From contig JABSRB010000035.1 of the NCBI GenBank assembly GCA_013215375.1, positions 1 to 60,095 on the forward strand: DNA of 60,095 nt, in the 5' to 3' direction. How positions within the stretch are numbered: the first letter of the stretch is position 1; the number at the start of each line of letters is the position of its first letter. This stretch comes from Oceanospirillaceae bacterium (GTDB lineage Bacteria; Pseudomonadota; Gammaproteobacteria; Pseudomonadales; Balneatricaceae). A model generated the notes under the pieces. It saw only the letters and a list, made by a program, of their open reading frames with translations, searched no databases and was not told the DNA's origin. The position numbers were made by a program, and so were the translations under genes. Of the stretch, positions 46,139 through 55,126 are shown piece by piece.

Positions 46139-46303
46139 CCTAGATTCGACAGTTAGGCGCGAAAAAGCTGTGTAAGAAATTGGTGTGCATAGGAAATCAG
46201 AAAATTTAGTGGTCACCTTATTGGTTTTATGCATGGATGCATTTATTTAGCGAATGCATGGACGCATAAGAGCTTGATGAGAATATTTTCTGGATTTATA
46301 GGT
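46139..46303. repeat. Dispersed intergenic repeat, copy B
   Basis: Matches the reverse complement of the window's left edge (see 1-75): 46179-46225 at 45/47, 46276-46303 at about 24/28, with a 50-bp internal insertion 46226-46275. The insertion contains short direct repeats of GCATGGATGCAT/GCATGGACGCAT. A 78-codon frame overlapping it is probably spurious. Confidence 0.7.
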
Positions 46304-46382
46304 GCATCAAGAGCTTGTGCAGACTTTCGTGATTCGACTGCCGAATTTAGGATGATAAACCGCTCAATATTTGTGAGGTTCT

Positions 46383-47690
46383 ATGTTATACCCCAATACT
46401 TATTATGCAAGTACGGCAATTGCCAATTCACCCAGAGAAGCCCTGACAGGGGATGTGAAAGTTGATGTCTGTATTATCGGTGCGGGCATTGCCGGGTTAA
46501 GTTGTGCACTTGCATTGATAGAGCAGGGAAAAAGCGTGGCAATATTGGAACGTGAGGCTGTCGCTTGGGGTGCTTCTGGGCGAAATGGCGGTTTGGTGAT
46601 GGCGGGGTGGGCAAAGGGCATCGCTGAGATTGAAAAACAACTTGGTTTAGCTCAGGCGCAACAGCTGTTTTCGCTTTCGTCGCGCGGTGTTGAACTAATA
46701 CGTGACAATATAGATCAATATTCTTTGAGTCACTGTGATGTAAAAGGGGGGCAATTACAGGCGACGCGTTATCCTCAGCGGGAAAAATTACAGGCGCAAC
46801 AAAGGCAAATGGCCGATAAATATCAATACTCCCTAGATTTTTTAGAGACAGAGCAAGTGCGTGAAATTTGCCGTACAAAGCGCTACTTTGAAGGTCTTTA
46901 CTCCGCTAATGCCTTTCATTTTCATCCCCTAAATTACTGTCTGGGGCTAGCGAAAGTACTAGAGAAAAAAGGCGTGCTGATTTTTGAAAACAGTGGCGTC
47001 GATAAAGTGACCAGTGATGGTATCAATCATAGAGCGGTGACTACTCACGGGCATATAGACTGTGAACAAATAGTGTTTTGTGGCGGTGGTTATACCGGTG
47101 ATGAGGCGCCAAGTTTAAAACGTTCATTCTTACCAATTGCCACTTATATGTTACTGACAGAGCCCCTTGGGGATCTAGCCCAGCAGTTAATTACCCGGCC
47201 TATTAGCATCATGGATGATAGACGCGCCGCCGATTATTATCGTCTAGTAGAAGGTGATAGGCTGCTTTGGGGTTCTAGGATTACTACGCGTAATCAAACC
47301 GACGAGCAGTGTTTAGCCGCGATATTGCGCAAGGATTTGTGTTCGGTGTACCCAGAGCTTGCCAGTGTTAAGGTCGATAAATCTTGGTCTGGGTTAATGG
47401 CTTATGCGGGGCATAAAATGCCCATAGTCACACAGACACAACCCGGACAGTGGCTGTGTTCGGCTTTTGGTGGTCACGGCTTAAATACAGGCAGTGTCTG
47501 CGGTACTTTAGTCGCAGAGGCCATCTGTGGAATAAATCGAGATTACCTGCAATTAGCCCCCTTCGGCTGTCAGTGGAATGGTGGTGCACTGGGGCCTATA
47601 GTGGCAAACTTAACTTATCAGTATTTGAGGTTTAGAGACAAAGTACAAGAGTCAGGGGTTAAGAGTAGAGTGATAAAATTTCGTTTTTGA
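46383..47690 (+). CDS. FAD-dependent oxidoreductase (DAO/PuuB-like)
   Basis: A 435-aa flavoprotein. Seen: an ADP-binding GAGIAGLSCALALIEQGKSVAILE motif (about 34-57), SGRNGGLVMAGWAKG, and a C-terminal GHGLNTGSVCGTLVAEAI FAD loop. The layout YPNTYYASTA at the N-terminus resembles gamma-glutamylputrescine oxidase-type amine oxidases of the DAO family. The substrate could be an amine, amino acid or sarcosine-like compound. It is the first gene on the right of the DGR region, about 240 bp ahead of the LacI regulator and in the same direction. Confidence 0.83.
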   Translation: MLYPNTYYASTAIANSPREALTGDVKVDVCIIGAGIAGLSCALALIEQGKSVAILEREAVAWGASGRNGGLVMAGWAKGIAEIEKQLGLAQAQQLFSLSSRGVELIRDNIDQYSLSHCDVKGGQLQATRYPQREKLQAQQRQMADKYQYSLDFLETEQVREICRTKRYFEGLYSANAFHFHPLNYCLGLAKVLEKKGVLIFENSGVDKVTSDGINHRAVTTHGHIDCEQIVFCGGGYTGDEAPSLKRSFLPIATYMLLTEPLGDLAQQLITRPISIMDDRRAADYYRLVEGDRLLWGSRITTRNQTDEQCLAAILRKDLCSVYPELASVKVDKSWSGLMAYAGHKMPIVTQTQPGQWLCSAFGGHGLNTGSVCGTLVAEAICGINRDYLQLAPFGCQWNGGALGPIVANLTYQYLRFRDKVQESGVKSRVIKFRF

Positions 47691-47929
47691 TAGCTGTCAC
47701 TGTCTTGAGAACAGGTCAGTGAGTGGCAAGTTTGTAATGATAAAAAACTATATCCTTTTGTTGCTAATATATATTTAAGGCTGATTATTAATACAGAAAG
47801 TGAATGACCTTTTGGTGTTTTTTAATATGGGTTCATGAATAACTTAAAAATATTGTTATACTGATTTATAGATGAAAGTGAAATTTGTCACTTTACAGTC
47901 TATTTAATGAATCATACTTTTGAGAGCTC

Positions 47930-48949
47930 ATGAATAAAGCAAATGCTACTTCAGCCGATGTCGCACAATTAGCGGGTGTTTCTCAATCGACTGTTTCACG
48001 TAGTTATGATCCTAATAGCCGCATATCGAAAAGCACCCGTCAAAAAGTTTTCGCTGCCGCTGAAAAATTGCATTATCAAGTAAATAAAGCTGCACAGACT
48101 ATGATCAACAAACGCAGTGATCTCGTTGGTTTGGTGACTGCTGGCCTTGGAGATCCTTTTCGCTCTGAATTTTTAAACTCTTTAGTGCTTGCAGTACAAG
48201 AAAAAGGTCTTAGACCTATGATCATTGATGTGACAGATGAGCAGATGCTAGATCAACAATTACAAACACTTCTTCAATATCAGCTAAGTGGCGTTATCAT
48301 TACTTCGGGAACCCCTAGTGAGGCAGTTGCCAATGCCTTTATTGCGCGGGGTACCCCTGTTGTATTAGTCAATAGAGCGGATCATTCTAGTGAGGCAGAT
48401 ATTATCAATTTTGATAATGAAGCCGCTGGTAGGCTCGCCGCACAAGAATTCGTTGCTGCTGGTAAACACAAGGTGATGGTTGTGCGCTCTAAAGTGTCTA
48501 GCTACAGTAGCGTTATGCGTAGTAACGGTTTTAAAGGTGCATTGCTTGAGCCTATGCGGGATTCTTCAATTCAGGTCGAAGAGCGATTTTGCGAGCTGGG
48601 TGATTATGACTCCGGGATTATTTTTGGTAAAGAATTAATCGCCAGTGGTGGTATGCCTGACGGCATTTTCTTTTGCATGGACTATATTGCCTGTGGATTT
48701 ATTGATGCTATAAAACATTCAGGTGTTTATTCTATCCCTCGAGATGTCGCTATCATTGGCTGCGATGATATTACCATTGCAAGATATCAAGCATACGCTC
48801 TGACAACCATACGCCAATCAGCTAAAGAGATGGCAAGCTCGGCAGTATCTGCGCTACAAGCTCGGCTTGATCATCCTAGCGCGCCTCCAATCCAGCAGAA
48901 AATTGGCGCTGCTGTGATATTTCGTCATTCTTTTGTACCCAATCATTAA
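47930..48949 (+). CDS. LacI-family regulator of the ABC transporter cluster
   Basis: A 339-aa protein. Seen: LacI-type helix-turn-helix TSADVAQLAGVSQSTVSRSYDPNSRISKSTRQKV (residues 7-41), hinge helix region AAQTMINKRSDLVGLVT, and a PBP1-like effector domain ending IGAAVIFRHSF. It precedes the transporter operon by about 250 bp, and a palindrome fitting a LacI operator lies over that operon's predicted start site. An extended -10 (TGTTATACT near 47854) could drive the regulator. Confidence 0.87.
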   Translation: MNKANATSADVAQLAGVSQSTVSRSYDPNSRISKSTRQKVFAAAEKLHYQVNKAAQTMINKRSDLVGLVTAGLGDPFRSEFLNSLVLAVQEKGLRPMIIDVTDEQMLDQQLQTLLQYQLSGVIITSGTPSEAVANAFIARGTPVVLVNRADHSSEADIINFDNEAAGRLAAQEFVAAGKHKVMVVRSKVSSYSSVMRSNGFKGALLEPMRDSSIQVEERFCELGDYDSGIIFGKELIASGGMPDGIFFCMDYIACGFIDAIKHSGVYSIPRDVAIIGCDDITIARYQAYALTTIRQSAKEMASSAVSALQARLDHPSAPPIQQKIGAAVIFRHSFVPNH

Positions 48950-49119
48950 TTAATAATCCCTAGATTAAACCATTATTATGAAACTCCTGATTGAATGGGA
49001 TAAGCTTAATCATATTGTTTTTAAAATATTATGGGGTAGCTGGGCTTGCATTGAGTCTTTAATTAGTTAAATCCAATCAATAAGTTGATCGATATTTAAG
49101 CAGTTATTTGTTTTAAGCT

Positions 49120-49147
49120 TTGACAAAGGAGTAAGCAGGCGTATACT
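49120..49147 (+). promoter_or_regulatory. Promoter of the FbpA/AfuA-type operon
   Basis: Consensus TTGACA (49120-49125), 16-bp spacer, TATACT (49142-49147). The predicted start near 49154 leaves a 50-nt leader to the ATG at 49206. Confidence 0.8.
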
Positions 49148-49154
49148 TTTATTT

Positions 49155-49174
49155 CTGTTCATACGTATGCACAG
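49155..49174. promoter_or_regulatory. LacI-type operator at the transcription start
   Basis: A 20-bp palindrome matching its own reverse complement at 18 of 20 positions, with perfect centre CATACGTATG and a central CG, typical of LacI-family operators. It begins right after the -10 element, so bound repressor would block initiation. The adjacent LacI gene is the obvious binder. Confidence 0.7.
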
Positions 49175-49205
49175 TTTAATAATTAGACAAGGAGTCAGTA
49201 TAAAA

Positions 49206-50234
49206 ATGAAAAACTCTCCGTATTTATTGAGTGTTACCTTAGCCACTCTTGCCGTTTTATCAGCCCCTGTAATGGCAAAAGGTAAATTAAATGTTCTTTG
49301 CTCCACTGATACAGATTGGTGTAGTTTGATGGAAACAACCTTTGAAAAAGAAACGGGTATTAAAGTTTCGCTGATCAGAAAAAGCTCGGGGGAATCTTAT
49401 GCTCAATTACGTGCAGAAGCTAAAAATCCTAAAATCGATATTTGGTGGGGCGGAACGGGTGATCCCCATTTGCAGGCGGCGGCTGAGGAATTAACGCAAG
49501 TATATAAGCCTAAAGCATTATCAGAGTTACGCGATTGGGCTCAAAATCAAGCGAAAGTATCTGGCTATCGAACAGTGGGGATTTATGCAGGAGCTTTAGG
49601 CTTTGGCTACAATGAAAAATTATTGAGCGCCAAGGGACTAGCCGCTCCTAAGTGTTGGAAAGATTTGGCAGACCCGAAATATAAAGGCGAAGTCCAAGTA
49701 GCTAACCCTAATTCATCTGGCACCTCTTATACGGCACTGGCCACTTTTGTACAGATGATGGGTGAAGATCAAGCATTTGATTTCCTCTCGAAACTTCATA
49801 AAAATATTAACCAATACACCAAATCTGGATCTGCGCCGATAAAAGCGGCTGCTAATGGTGAGACCGCAATTGGCATCACTTTTATTCACGATATCGTCAA
49901 GCAAGTGAAAAAGGGATATCCCGTTAAGGCTGTAGCGCCGTGTGAAGGCACTGGCTATGAAGTAGGTTCGATGAGTATTGTCAAAGGTGCTCGCCACTTG
50001 AAAGAGGCAAAAATGTGGGCTGACTTTGCGTTGCGCCCAGATATTCAAACGATGGCTGCACAAGCTAAGGCCTTTCAAGTACCCTCCAACAAATCGGCGA
50101 CCACACCTGAAGGCGCGCCTGATTTCTCTAAAATAAAATTGATTGATTATGATTTTGCGAAATATGGATCAGCGGCCACACGTAAGCATTTATTACAACG
50201 TTGGGATGCTGACATTAAATCGCTACCGCGCTAA
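49206..50234 (+). CDS. Periplasmic binding protein, FbpA/AfuA-type
   Basis: 342 aa from ATG 49206 (AAGGAG upstream); a longer start would lie inside the operator. Signal peptide about 1-25 (MKNSPYLLSVTLATLAVL...VMAKG). The mature protein has LNVLCSTDTDWCSLMETTFEKETGIKV, RKSSGESYAQLRAEAKNPKIDIWWGGTGDPH and QVANPNSSGTSYTALA, as in the Fe(III)/2-aminoethylphosphonate/sugar-phosphate class of type II binding proteins. Classical ferric-binding Tyr-Tyr ligands are not evident, and the S/T-rich SSGTSY loop suits an anion such as a phosphorylated substrate (inference). Confidence 0.84.
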   Translation: MKNSPYLLSVTLATLAVLSAPVMAKGKLNVLCSTDTDWCSLMETTFEKETGIKVSLIRKSSGESYAQLRAEAKNPKIDIWWGGTGDPHLQAAAEELTQVYKPKALSELRDWAQNQAKVSGYRTVGIYAGALGFGYNEKLLSAKGLAAPKCWKDLADPKYKGEVQVANPNSSGTSYTALATFVQMMGEDQAFDFLSKLHKNINQYTKSGSAPIKAAANGETAIGITFIHDIVKQVKKGYPVKAVAPCEGTGYEVGSMSIVKGARHLKEAKMWADFALRPDIQTMAAQAKAFQVPSNKSATTPEGAPDFSKIKLIDYDFAKYGSAATRKHLLQRWDADIKSLPR

Positions 50235-50389
50235 GAGTTTATCTGAGAATAGCGATCGTAGCGAGGGCTTGGCTGTTTCAGCTAATGTATCGGTCAGGCC
50301 CCTGAATCTCATCCAATCTATTGATGTCTATGTGGGCTTTGCTGAGGTTATGACTCGGCAAAGGCAACTTTCTATTTGGAGTACTATTT

Positions 50390-52624
50390 TTGAGACATTC
50401 CTTTATCCCGTGGCTATTGCTAGGTTGGGTCGGCTTCTTATTGCTTCCTTGGTATTTACTAGAAGATGGATTCTGGTCTTTTATTTGGGTAACAGATGGC
50501 TATGCCAGTGACATGGATTACGCGCCTGCTATCTTGCAAGGATTAGTGGGGGAGCGCACTTGGTTATTGCCTTTGATTTTTCCGTTACTCATTCCGTTAC
50601 GTCTGCTCTCTCTGACTAAAAGCGATCCCCGATACAGCCGCTATCTAATTATAGCTGGGGCCTGTGGGCTTTCTTATTTGTTAGTACAAGGTTTTGCCAT
50701 TGGTGTATCGGGTTGGCAATTCATGGGCCTGACCAGTCTATTTGGGGAACTTGAATTACAGCAGTATGGTATGGGATACGGCGCAGCTTTGTGTGGTTTA
50801 TCTTTTTTGGTGTTATTAACGACGGGATTAGCAGCCTCTGGTTTTCTCAAAGGCGATGTATTTGTCACTAGCAGTATCGGGTTAGTCATAGCGCTGGTAG
50901 GGCTTTTTGTTTTTTTCCCCGTCAGCCAAATCTTACTCAGTGCTTTTATCAGCCCAGATGACTTGTTTACACCCATGCTGTTTGTCGAAAAATTATCGAG
51001 TAACAATATTTGGTCGCTGTCTTGTTTGAACAGTGGCTATGCTTGCGGTATTGCCTGGAACTCTTTAGCACTCGCTATCAGTACGGCTGTGCTCACGACA
51101 TTATTAGGATTGGCTTTTGCGCTGGTGATCACTCGTACTGGCTTTCGCTGGAAAAAATCGCTGCGCTTGTTGACCGTATTACCTATTATAACGCCACCCT
51201 TTGTGATTGGTTTAGCGCTCATATTATTATTTGGCCGCTCGGGAGTAATAACTACTTTTGTTGCTGATCTTCTAAATATTGAACCTGGGCGTTGGCTGTA
51301 TGGCTTTCCCGGTGTTTTGTTCGCGCAAGTATTATCCTTTACCCCCATCTCTTTCCTAGTGCTTATTGGCGTGGTCGAAGGTGTTAGCCCATCAATGGAG
51401 GAGGCGTCTCAGACTTTAAGGGCAAATCGTTGGAAAACATTCATCAATATATCACTGCCGCTAATGCGCCCGGGTTTAGCCAATGCCTTCTTATTATCGT
51501 TTATTGAAAGTCTTGCTGATTTTGGTAATCCGATGGTGTTAGGCGGAGATTTTGAAGTGCTATCGACGGAGATTTTCTTTGCCATAGTGGGAGCACAGAA
51601 TGACCAAAGTTATGCGGCGGTGTTGGCCATTTTGTTACTTGCTTTTACGCTCAGTGCCTTCTTTATTCAGCGGCGTTGGCTAGGTAAAAAATCTTATATT
51701 ACAGTGACGGGTAAGGCCGATTCTGGGACCTATATGGGGCTGAACCCTGGGATGCGTAGACTTTGTTATAGCACTGTTATCCCTTGGGCTGCATTAACCG
51801 TAGTGATTTATGGCATGATCATGTTTGGCGGTTTTGTGAAAAGCTGGGGCTATGATAATAGCTTTACGCTACAACATTATAGCGCTGCATTTGCCATGAG
51901 TTGGGGAGATGTAGGGATTATTTGGGAAGGGGCTGCTTGGGACTCCTTATGGACGACTTTGACTATCTCTGCTATAGCAGCACCGTTTACCGCTCTTGTC
52001 GGTTTGCTAACGGCTTACCTGCTGGTAAGACAGCAATTTAAATACAAAGAAGTCTTTGAGTTCGGCACGATGTTGAGCTTTGCAATTCCCGGTACGGTAA
52101 TCGGTATCAGTTATATATTAGCTTTTAATGTGCCACCCTTTGAATTGACTGGCACAGGTATTATTTTGATTATTTGTTTTGTTTTTCGCAATATGCCGGT
52201 GGGTGTTCGTGGGGGCATTGCGGCAATGAGCCAATTAGATAAAAGCCTTGATGAAGCCTCTTTAACATTAGGTGCTAATAGTTTAACGACCTTTCGCCGC
52301 GTTATATTACCTCTGTTAAGACCTGCGATAATAGCAGCCTTGGTCTACAGTTTTGTGCGGGCTATTACCTCTGTCAGCGCGGTTATCTTCCTGGTTAGCG
52401 CAGATCACAATATGGCTACCTCATACATTATTGGCTTAGTCGAAAATGGTGAGTTTGGCATTGCTATTGCCTACTGTAGCGTACTGATTTTGGTCATGCT
52501 CACTGCCATCATTTGCATTAATCTGCTAGTTGGCCAACGCCGTTTACGCCGCACTCCCTCAAACACGCCGTCACCGAGAAAAACTTCCTTTTCCTCCTCT
52601 ACTTTAAAGGAGAACCAAGCATGA
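50390..52624 (+). CDS. ABC permease, fused two-domain (FbpB/AfuB-type)
   Basis: 744 aa from TTG 50390 (GGAG 8 nt upstream). About 12-14 membrane helices in two homologous halves. Each half ends in an EAA-type loop for the ATPase: MEEASQTLRANRWKTFINISLPLMRPGL in the first half and LDEASLTLGANSLTTFRRVILPLLRPAI in the second. Such fusions are typical of FbpB ferric and AfuB sugar-phosphate permeases. It forms the channel with the overlapping ATPase gene (ATGA at 52621-52624). Confidence 0.88.
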   Translation: MRHSFIPWLLLGWVGFLLLPWYLLEDGFWSFIWVTDGYASDMDYAPAILQGLVGERTWLLPLIFPLLIPLRLLSLTKSDPRYSRYLIIAGACGLSYLLVQGFAIGVSGWQFMGLTSLFGELELQQYGMGYGAALCGLSFLVLLTTGLAASGFLKGDVFVTSSIGLVIALVGLFVFFPVSQILLSAFISPDDLFTPMLFVEKLSSNNIWSLSCLNSGYACGIAWNSLALAISTAVLTTLLGLAFALVITRTGFRWKKSLRLLTVLPIITPPFVIGLALILLFGRSGVITTFVADLLNIEPGRWLYGFPGVLFAQVLSFTPISFLVLIGVVEGVSPSMEEASQTLRANRWKTFINISLPLMRPGLANAFLLSFIESLADFGNPMVLGGDFEVLSTEIFFAIVGAQNDQSYAAVLAILLLAFTLSAFFIQRRWLGKKSYITVTGKADSGTYMGLNPGMRRLCYSTVIPWAALTVVIYGMIMFGGFVKSWGYDNSFTLQHYSAAFAMSWGDVGIIWEGAAWDSLWTTLTISAIAAPFTALVGLLTAYLLVRQQFKYKEVFEFGTMLSFAIPGTVIGISYILAFNVPPFELTGTGIILIICFVFRNMPVGVRGGIAAMSQLDKSLDEASLTLGANSLTTFRRVILPLLRPAIIAALVYSFVRAITSVSAVIFLVSADHNMATSYIIGLVENGEFGIAIAYCSVLILVMLTAIICINLLVGQRRLRRTPSNTPSPRKTSFSSSTLKENQA

Positions 52625-53694
52625 GTCTTAAACATAGAGCGGGCTCTGTCTGTTTTGAAAATGTCACTAAAATATTTGGTGATGTTAAAGCTATCGACAA
52701 CATTTCATTCACTATTGAACCTGGTCACTTAGTGACTTTATTAGGCCCGAGTGGGTGCGGAAAAACCACCACCTTAAGAATGATAGCAGGGCTAGAACAT
52801 CCAGCATCTGGTCGAATTATGATTGGTGGAAAGGACGTCACATCTTTACCGGCAACGGATAGAGACGTGAGTATGGTTTTTCAATCTTATGCCTTATTTC
52901 CGCATATGAGTGTTGCTGAGAACGTTGCTTACGGGTTGAAGGCCAGCGGTATGAAAAAAAATGAGGCGATGGAAAAAAGCGCAGATGGTCTGGATTTGGT
53001 TGGCCTTGCAGGATACGGGCATCGGTTGCCTAGTGAGCTATCAGGTGGTCAGCAGCAGCGCGTTGCTGTCGCCCGTGCTCTGGTACTTGAGCCAGAAGTC
53101 TTGTTACTTGATGAGCCGCTGTCTAATCTAGATGCTAAATTGCGCCGTCGTGTACGAGAGGAAATCCGCGAACTGCAACAAAAAATTGGTCTAACCGCTG
53201 TGTATGTCACACATGATCAAGAAGAAGCGCTGGCGGTGTCCGATCGCATTATTGTGATGAATCGCGCTGTTATTTCCCAAGAGGGGAGTCCTAGAGAGCT
53301 GTATGAGCAACCGGCTTCTACTTTTATAGCTGACTTTATCGGCGATGCTAATCTTGTTGATGCCGATATTATCAGTACGAGTGAAAACCGAGCTGAAGTT
53401 GCTGTCAGTACTTTACGCTACTCTTTGGCATTGCGTGATTTTAAAATAGGGCGAGTAAAGCTCGCTGTTCATCCCAGTGCGATACGTTTATCTCTAATTT
53501 GTGAAGGTTCACAGGGGCTTAAGGGCAATGTGCGACGTGCCACCTACTTGGGTAGTCAGATGCAATATGAAGTGGACTGCGAATTAGGCTGTCTTTTTGT
53601 GGTGGACTTTAGAGTAGATCAAGCAATTCCTATTGGCTCTGATGTATCAATATCCTTTTCCGATCGCGGTTTAGCACTCGTCGATACTGACTAA
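52621..53694 (+). CDS. ABC ATP-binding protein (FbpC/AfuC/PotA-type)
   Basis: A 357-aa protein: ABC domain with Walker A GPSGCGKTT (about 40-48), Q-loop VFQSYALFPHMSVAENVAYGL, signature LSGGQQQRVAVARAL, Walker B VLLLDEPLSNLDAKLR and switch H in VTHDQEEA, then a C-terminal TOBE-like regulatory domain (about 240-355). The start overlaps the permease stop by 4 bp, so production is coupled. It couples ATP hydrolysis to import by the fused permease. Confidence 0.9.
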   Translation: MSLKHRAGSVCFENVTKIFGDVKAIDNISFTIEPGHLVTLLGPSGCGKTTTLRMIAGLEHPASGRIMIGGKDVTSLPATDRDVSMVFQSYALFPHMSVAENVAYGLKASGMKKNEAMEKSADGLDLVGLAGYGHRLPSELSGGQQQRVAVARALVLEPEVLLLDEPLSNLDAKLRRRVREEIRELQQKIGLTAVYVTHDQEEALAVSDRIIVMNRAVISQEGSPRELYEQPASTFIADFIGDANLVDADIISTSENRAEVAVSTLRYSLALRDFKIGRVKLAVHPSAIRLSLICEGSQGLKGNVRRATYLGSQMQYEVDCELGCLFVVDFRVDQAIPIGSDVSISFSDRGLALVDTD

Positions 53695-53712
53695 AACGAA
53701 AGAGTAGTTATT

Positions 53713-54519
53713 ATGTATTTAGATCCAAAATTAGTAGATGGCAATATCTTGGCGCGCTTTGAACAAGCTAACAGCATTATTAAGCTTGCAGGTGAACAGG
53801 CACTCGAATACTTTAAAAACCGTGACCACTTAATCGTAGAAACCAAAATGGATCCACAAGATGTGGTGAGCATTGCCGACAGAAATGTTGAAACGACTAT
53901 TGTTGAAGGACTACAAGCGCAATTTTCAGACGATGGGTTTTTAGGGGAAGAACAAGGTGGCATTCAAGGCTCAAATAAATTTTTGTGGGTTATAGATCCA
54001 ATTGACGGCACTGCCTGTTTCCTTAACGGTATGCATTCTTGGTGTATCTCTATTGCCCTCATGATTGGTGATGAAATTGCGTTTGGTTTAATACTCGATC
54101 CTAATAGCAATGAGCTTTTTAGTGCCATTGCCGGCCGAGGCTGCTTTGTTAATAACAAACAAGTGTACACTTTATCTGCTAAAACAGTGGCCGATGGAGT
54201 GATGGGAGTAGGCACTTCACACCGAGTTGAGACAGCAATGTGTACAGGTTTCCTCGAGCAATTATTGGATCAGGGCGGGATGTTTATACGTAATGGCTCA
54301 GGTGCATTAATGCTTGCTTACGTTGCATCAGGGCGTTTAATTGGTTATTACGAACCCCATATCAATTCATGGGATTGTTTGGCAGGCTTAATTATGGTCA
54401 ATGAAGCGGGTGGTTGGACAGCGCCTTTTTTACAGGGCGAAGGTCTCTTAAAAGGCAACCCGATACTTGTCTCCTCTATGGGACTTAAAGAGAGTGTGAT
54501 AGCAATGTCTGGGTTGTGA
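53713..54519 (+). CDS. Inositol monophosphatase family phosphatase
   Basis: A 268-aa Mg2+-dependent, lithium-sensitive-type phosphatase. Seen: metal-site motifs GEEQGG (about 76-81), WVIDPIDGTACFLNG (about 93-107) and INSWDCLAGLIMVNEAGG (about 217-234). Family members remove phosphate from inositol phosphate, histidinol phosphate or PAP. It is 18 bp downstream of the transporter ATPase, so it is part of the same operon. A phosphatase coupled to an AfuABC-like importer suggests that the imported phosphorylated compound is dephosphorylated in the cell. Last gene of the cluster. Confidence 0.87.
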   Translation: MYLDPKLVDGNILARFEQANSIIKLAGEQALEYFKNRDHLIVETKMDPQDVVSIADRNVETTIVEGLQAQFSDDGFLGEEQGGIQGSNKFLWVIDPIDGTACFLNGMHSWCISIALMIGDEIAFGLILDPNSNELFSAIAGRGCFVNNKQVYTLSAKTVADGVMGVGTSHRVETAMCTGFLEQLLDQGGMFIRNGSGALMLAYVASGRLIGYYEPHINSWDCLAGLIMVNEAGGWTAPFLQGEGLLKGNPILVSSMGLKESVIAMSGL

Positions 54520-55126
54520 GCATCCTGGGCGAGCGTTGTTTGTGTAATATGTTTAATTTATTCATGCGCTTAAGGCTTGTTTTAGCGGTTAACTGCTGTT
54601 TCTAGGTTTAAGTGTCTGGTTACGAAAGAGCTGCGGTCTAAAACAAAGGCAAGCAATGGTTGGGGGGAGCGTTATCAGCGAGCGGCCGCCAATATAGTTG
54701 AGTTTCGGATTAACAGGAATGAACTCAACTTCGAAATACCTCTTTATTCTTTTGATTTTAAAAATTACAGCCTATTGATATTACCAGCATGGAAGCCCCT
54801 ATGATTTGTCGGTAACAAAACCTTGTCTTGTTAGTGTTATATTCTGTGCTTGCTGGCAATAAAACTATCGGTAAATATATATACCAATATATCTCACTAG
54901 ACATAGGCTACTAATACAACATCAAACCAAGTGACTATTTGCCACAATAGCTGCCAGTCATTACAATAAACGCAGCTCAACCACGGCAATCAATCGTATA
55001 CAACTTGCTAATGAACTCATCGCTAAAGACGTTAGTATGGCGAAGCAGAACATAAAGCAGGTAAACTTGAGTCCTCCGATTTTCTGAAACCACCCAAACA
55101 ATAAATACTTTGGATTTGATATTTCA
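54520..55126. other. Gene-poor spacer before creB
   Basis: 607 bp. No intact gene is seen. Positions 54935-55087 form an open stretch of 50 codons (...TAINRIQLANELIAKDVSMA...) without a start codon that reads like a protein fragment but matches nothing I recognise. The creB promoter must lie near the right end. Confidence 0.4.

Noticed and set aside
46229-46465. 78-codon frame ahead of the FAD oxidoreductase gene
   Set aside because: It spans the dispersed repeat and its 50-bp insertion and overlaps the real gene start; most likely spurious translation of a repeat.
50235-50389. Third, degenerate copy of the 163-bp palindromic element
   Set aside because: Only short stretches such as CGTAGCGAGG and CATCCAATC are shared; not enough to align.
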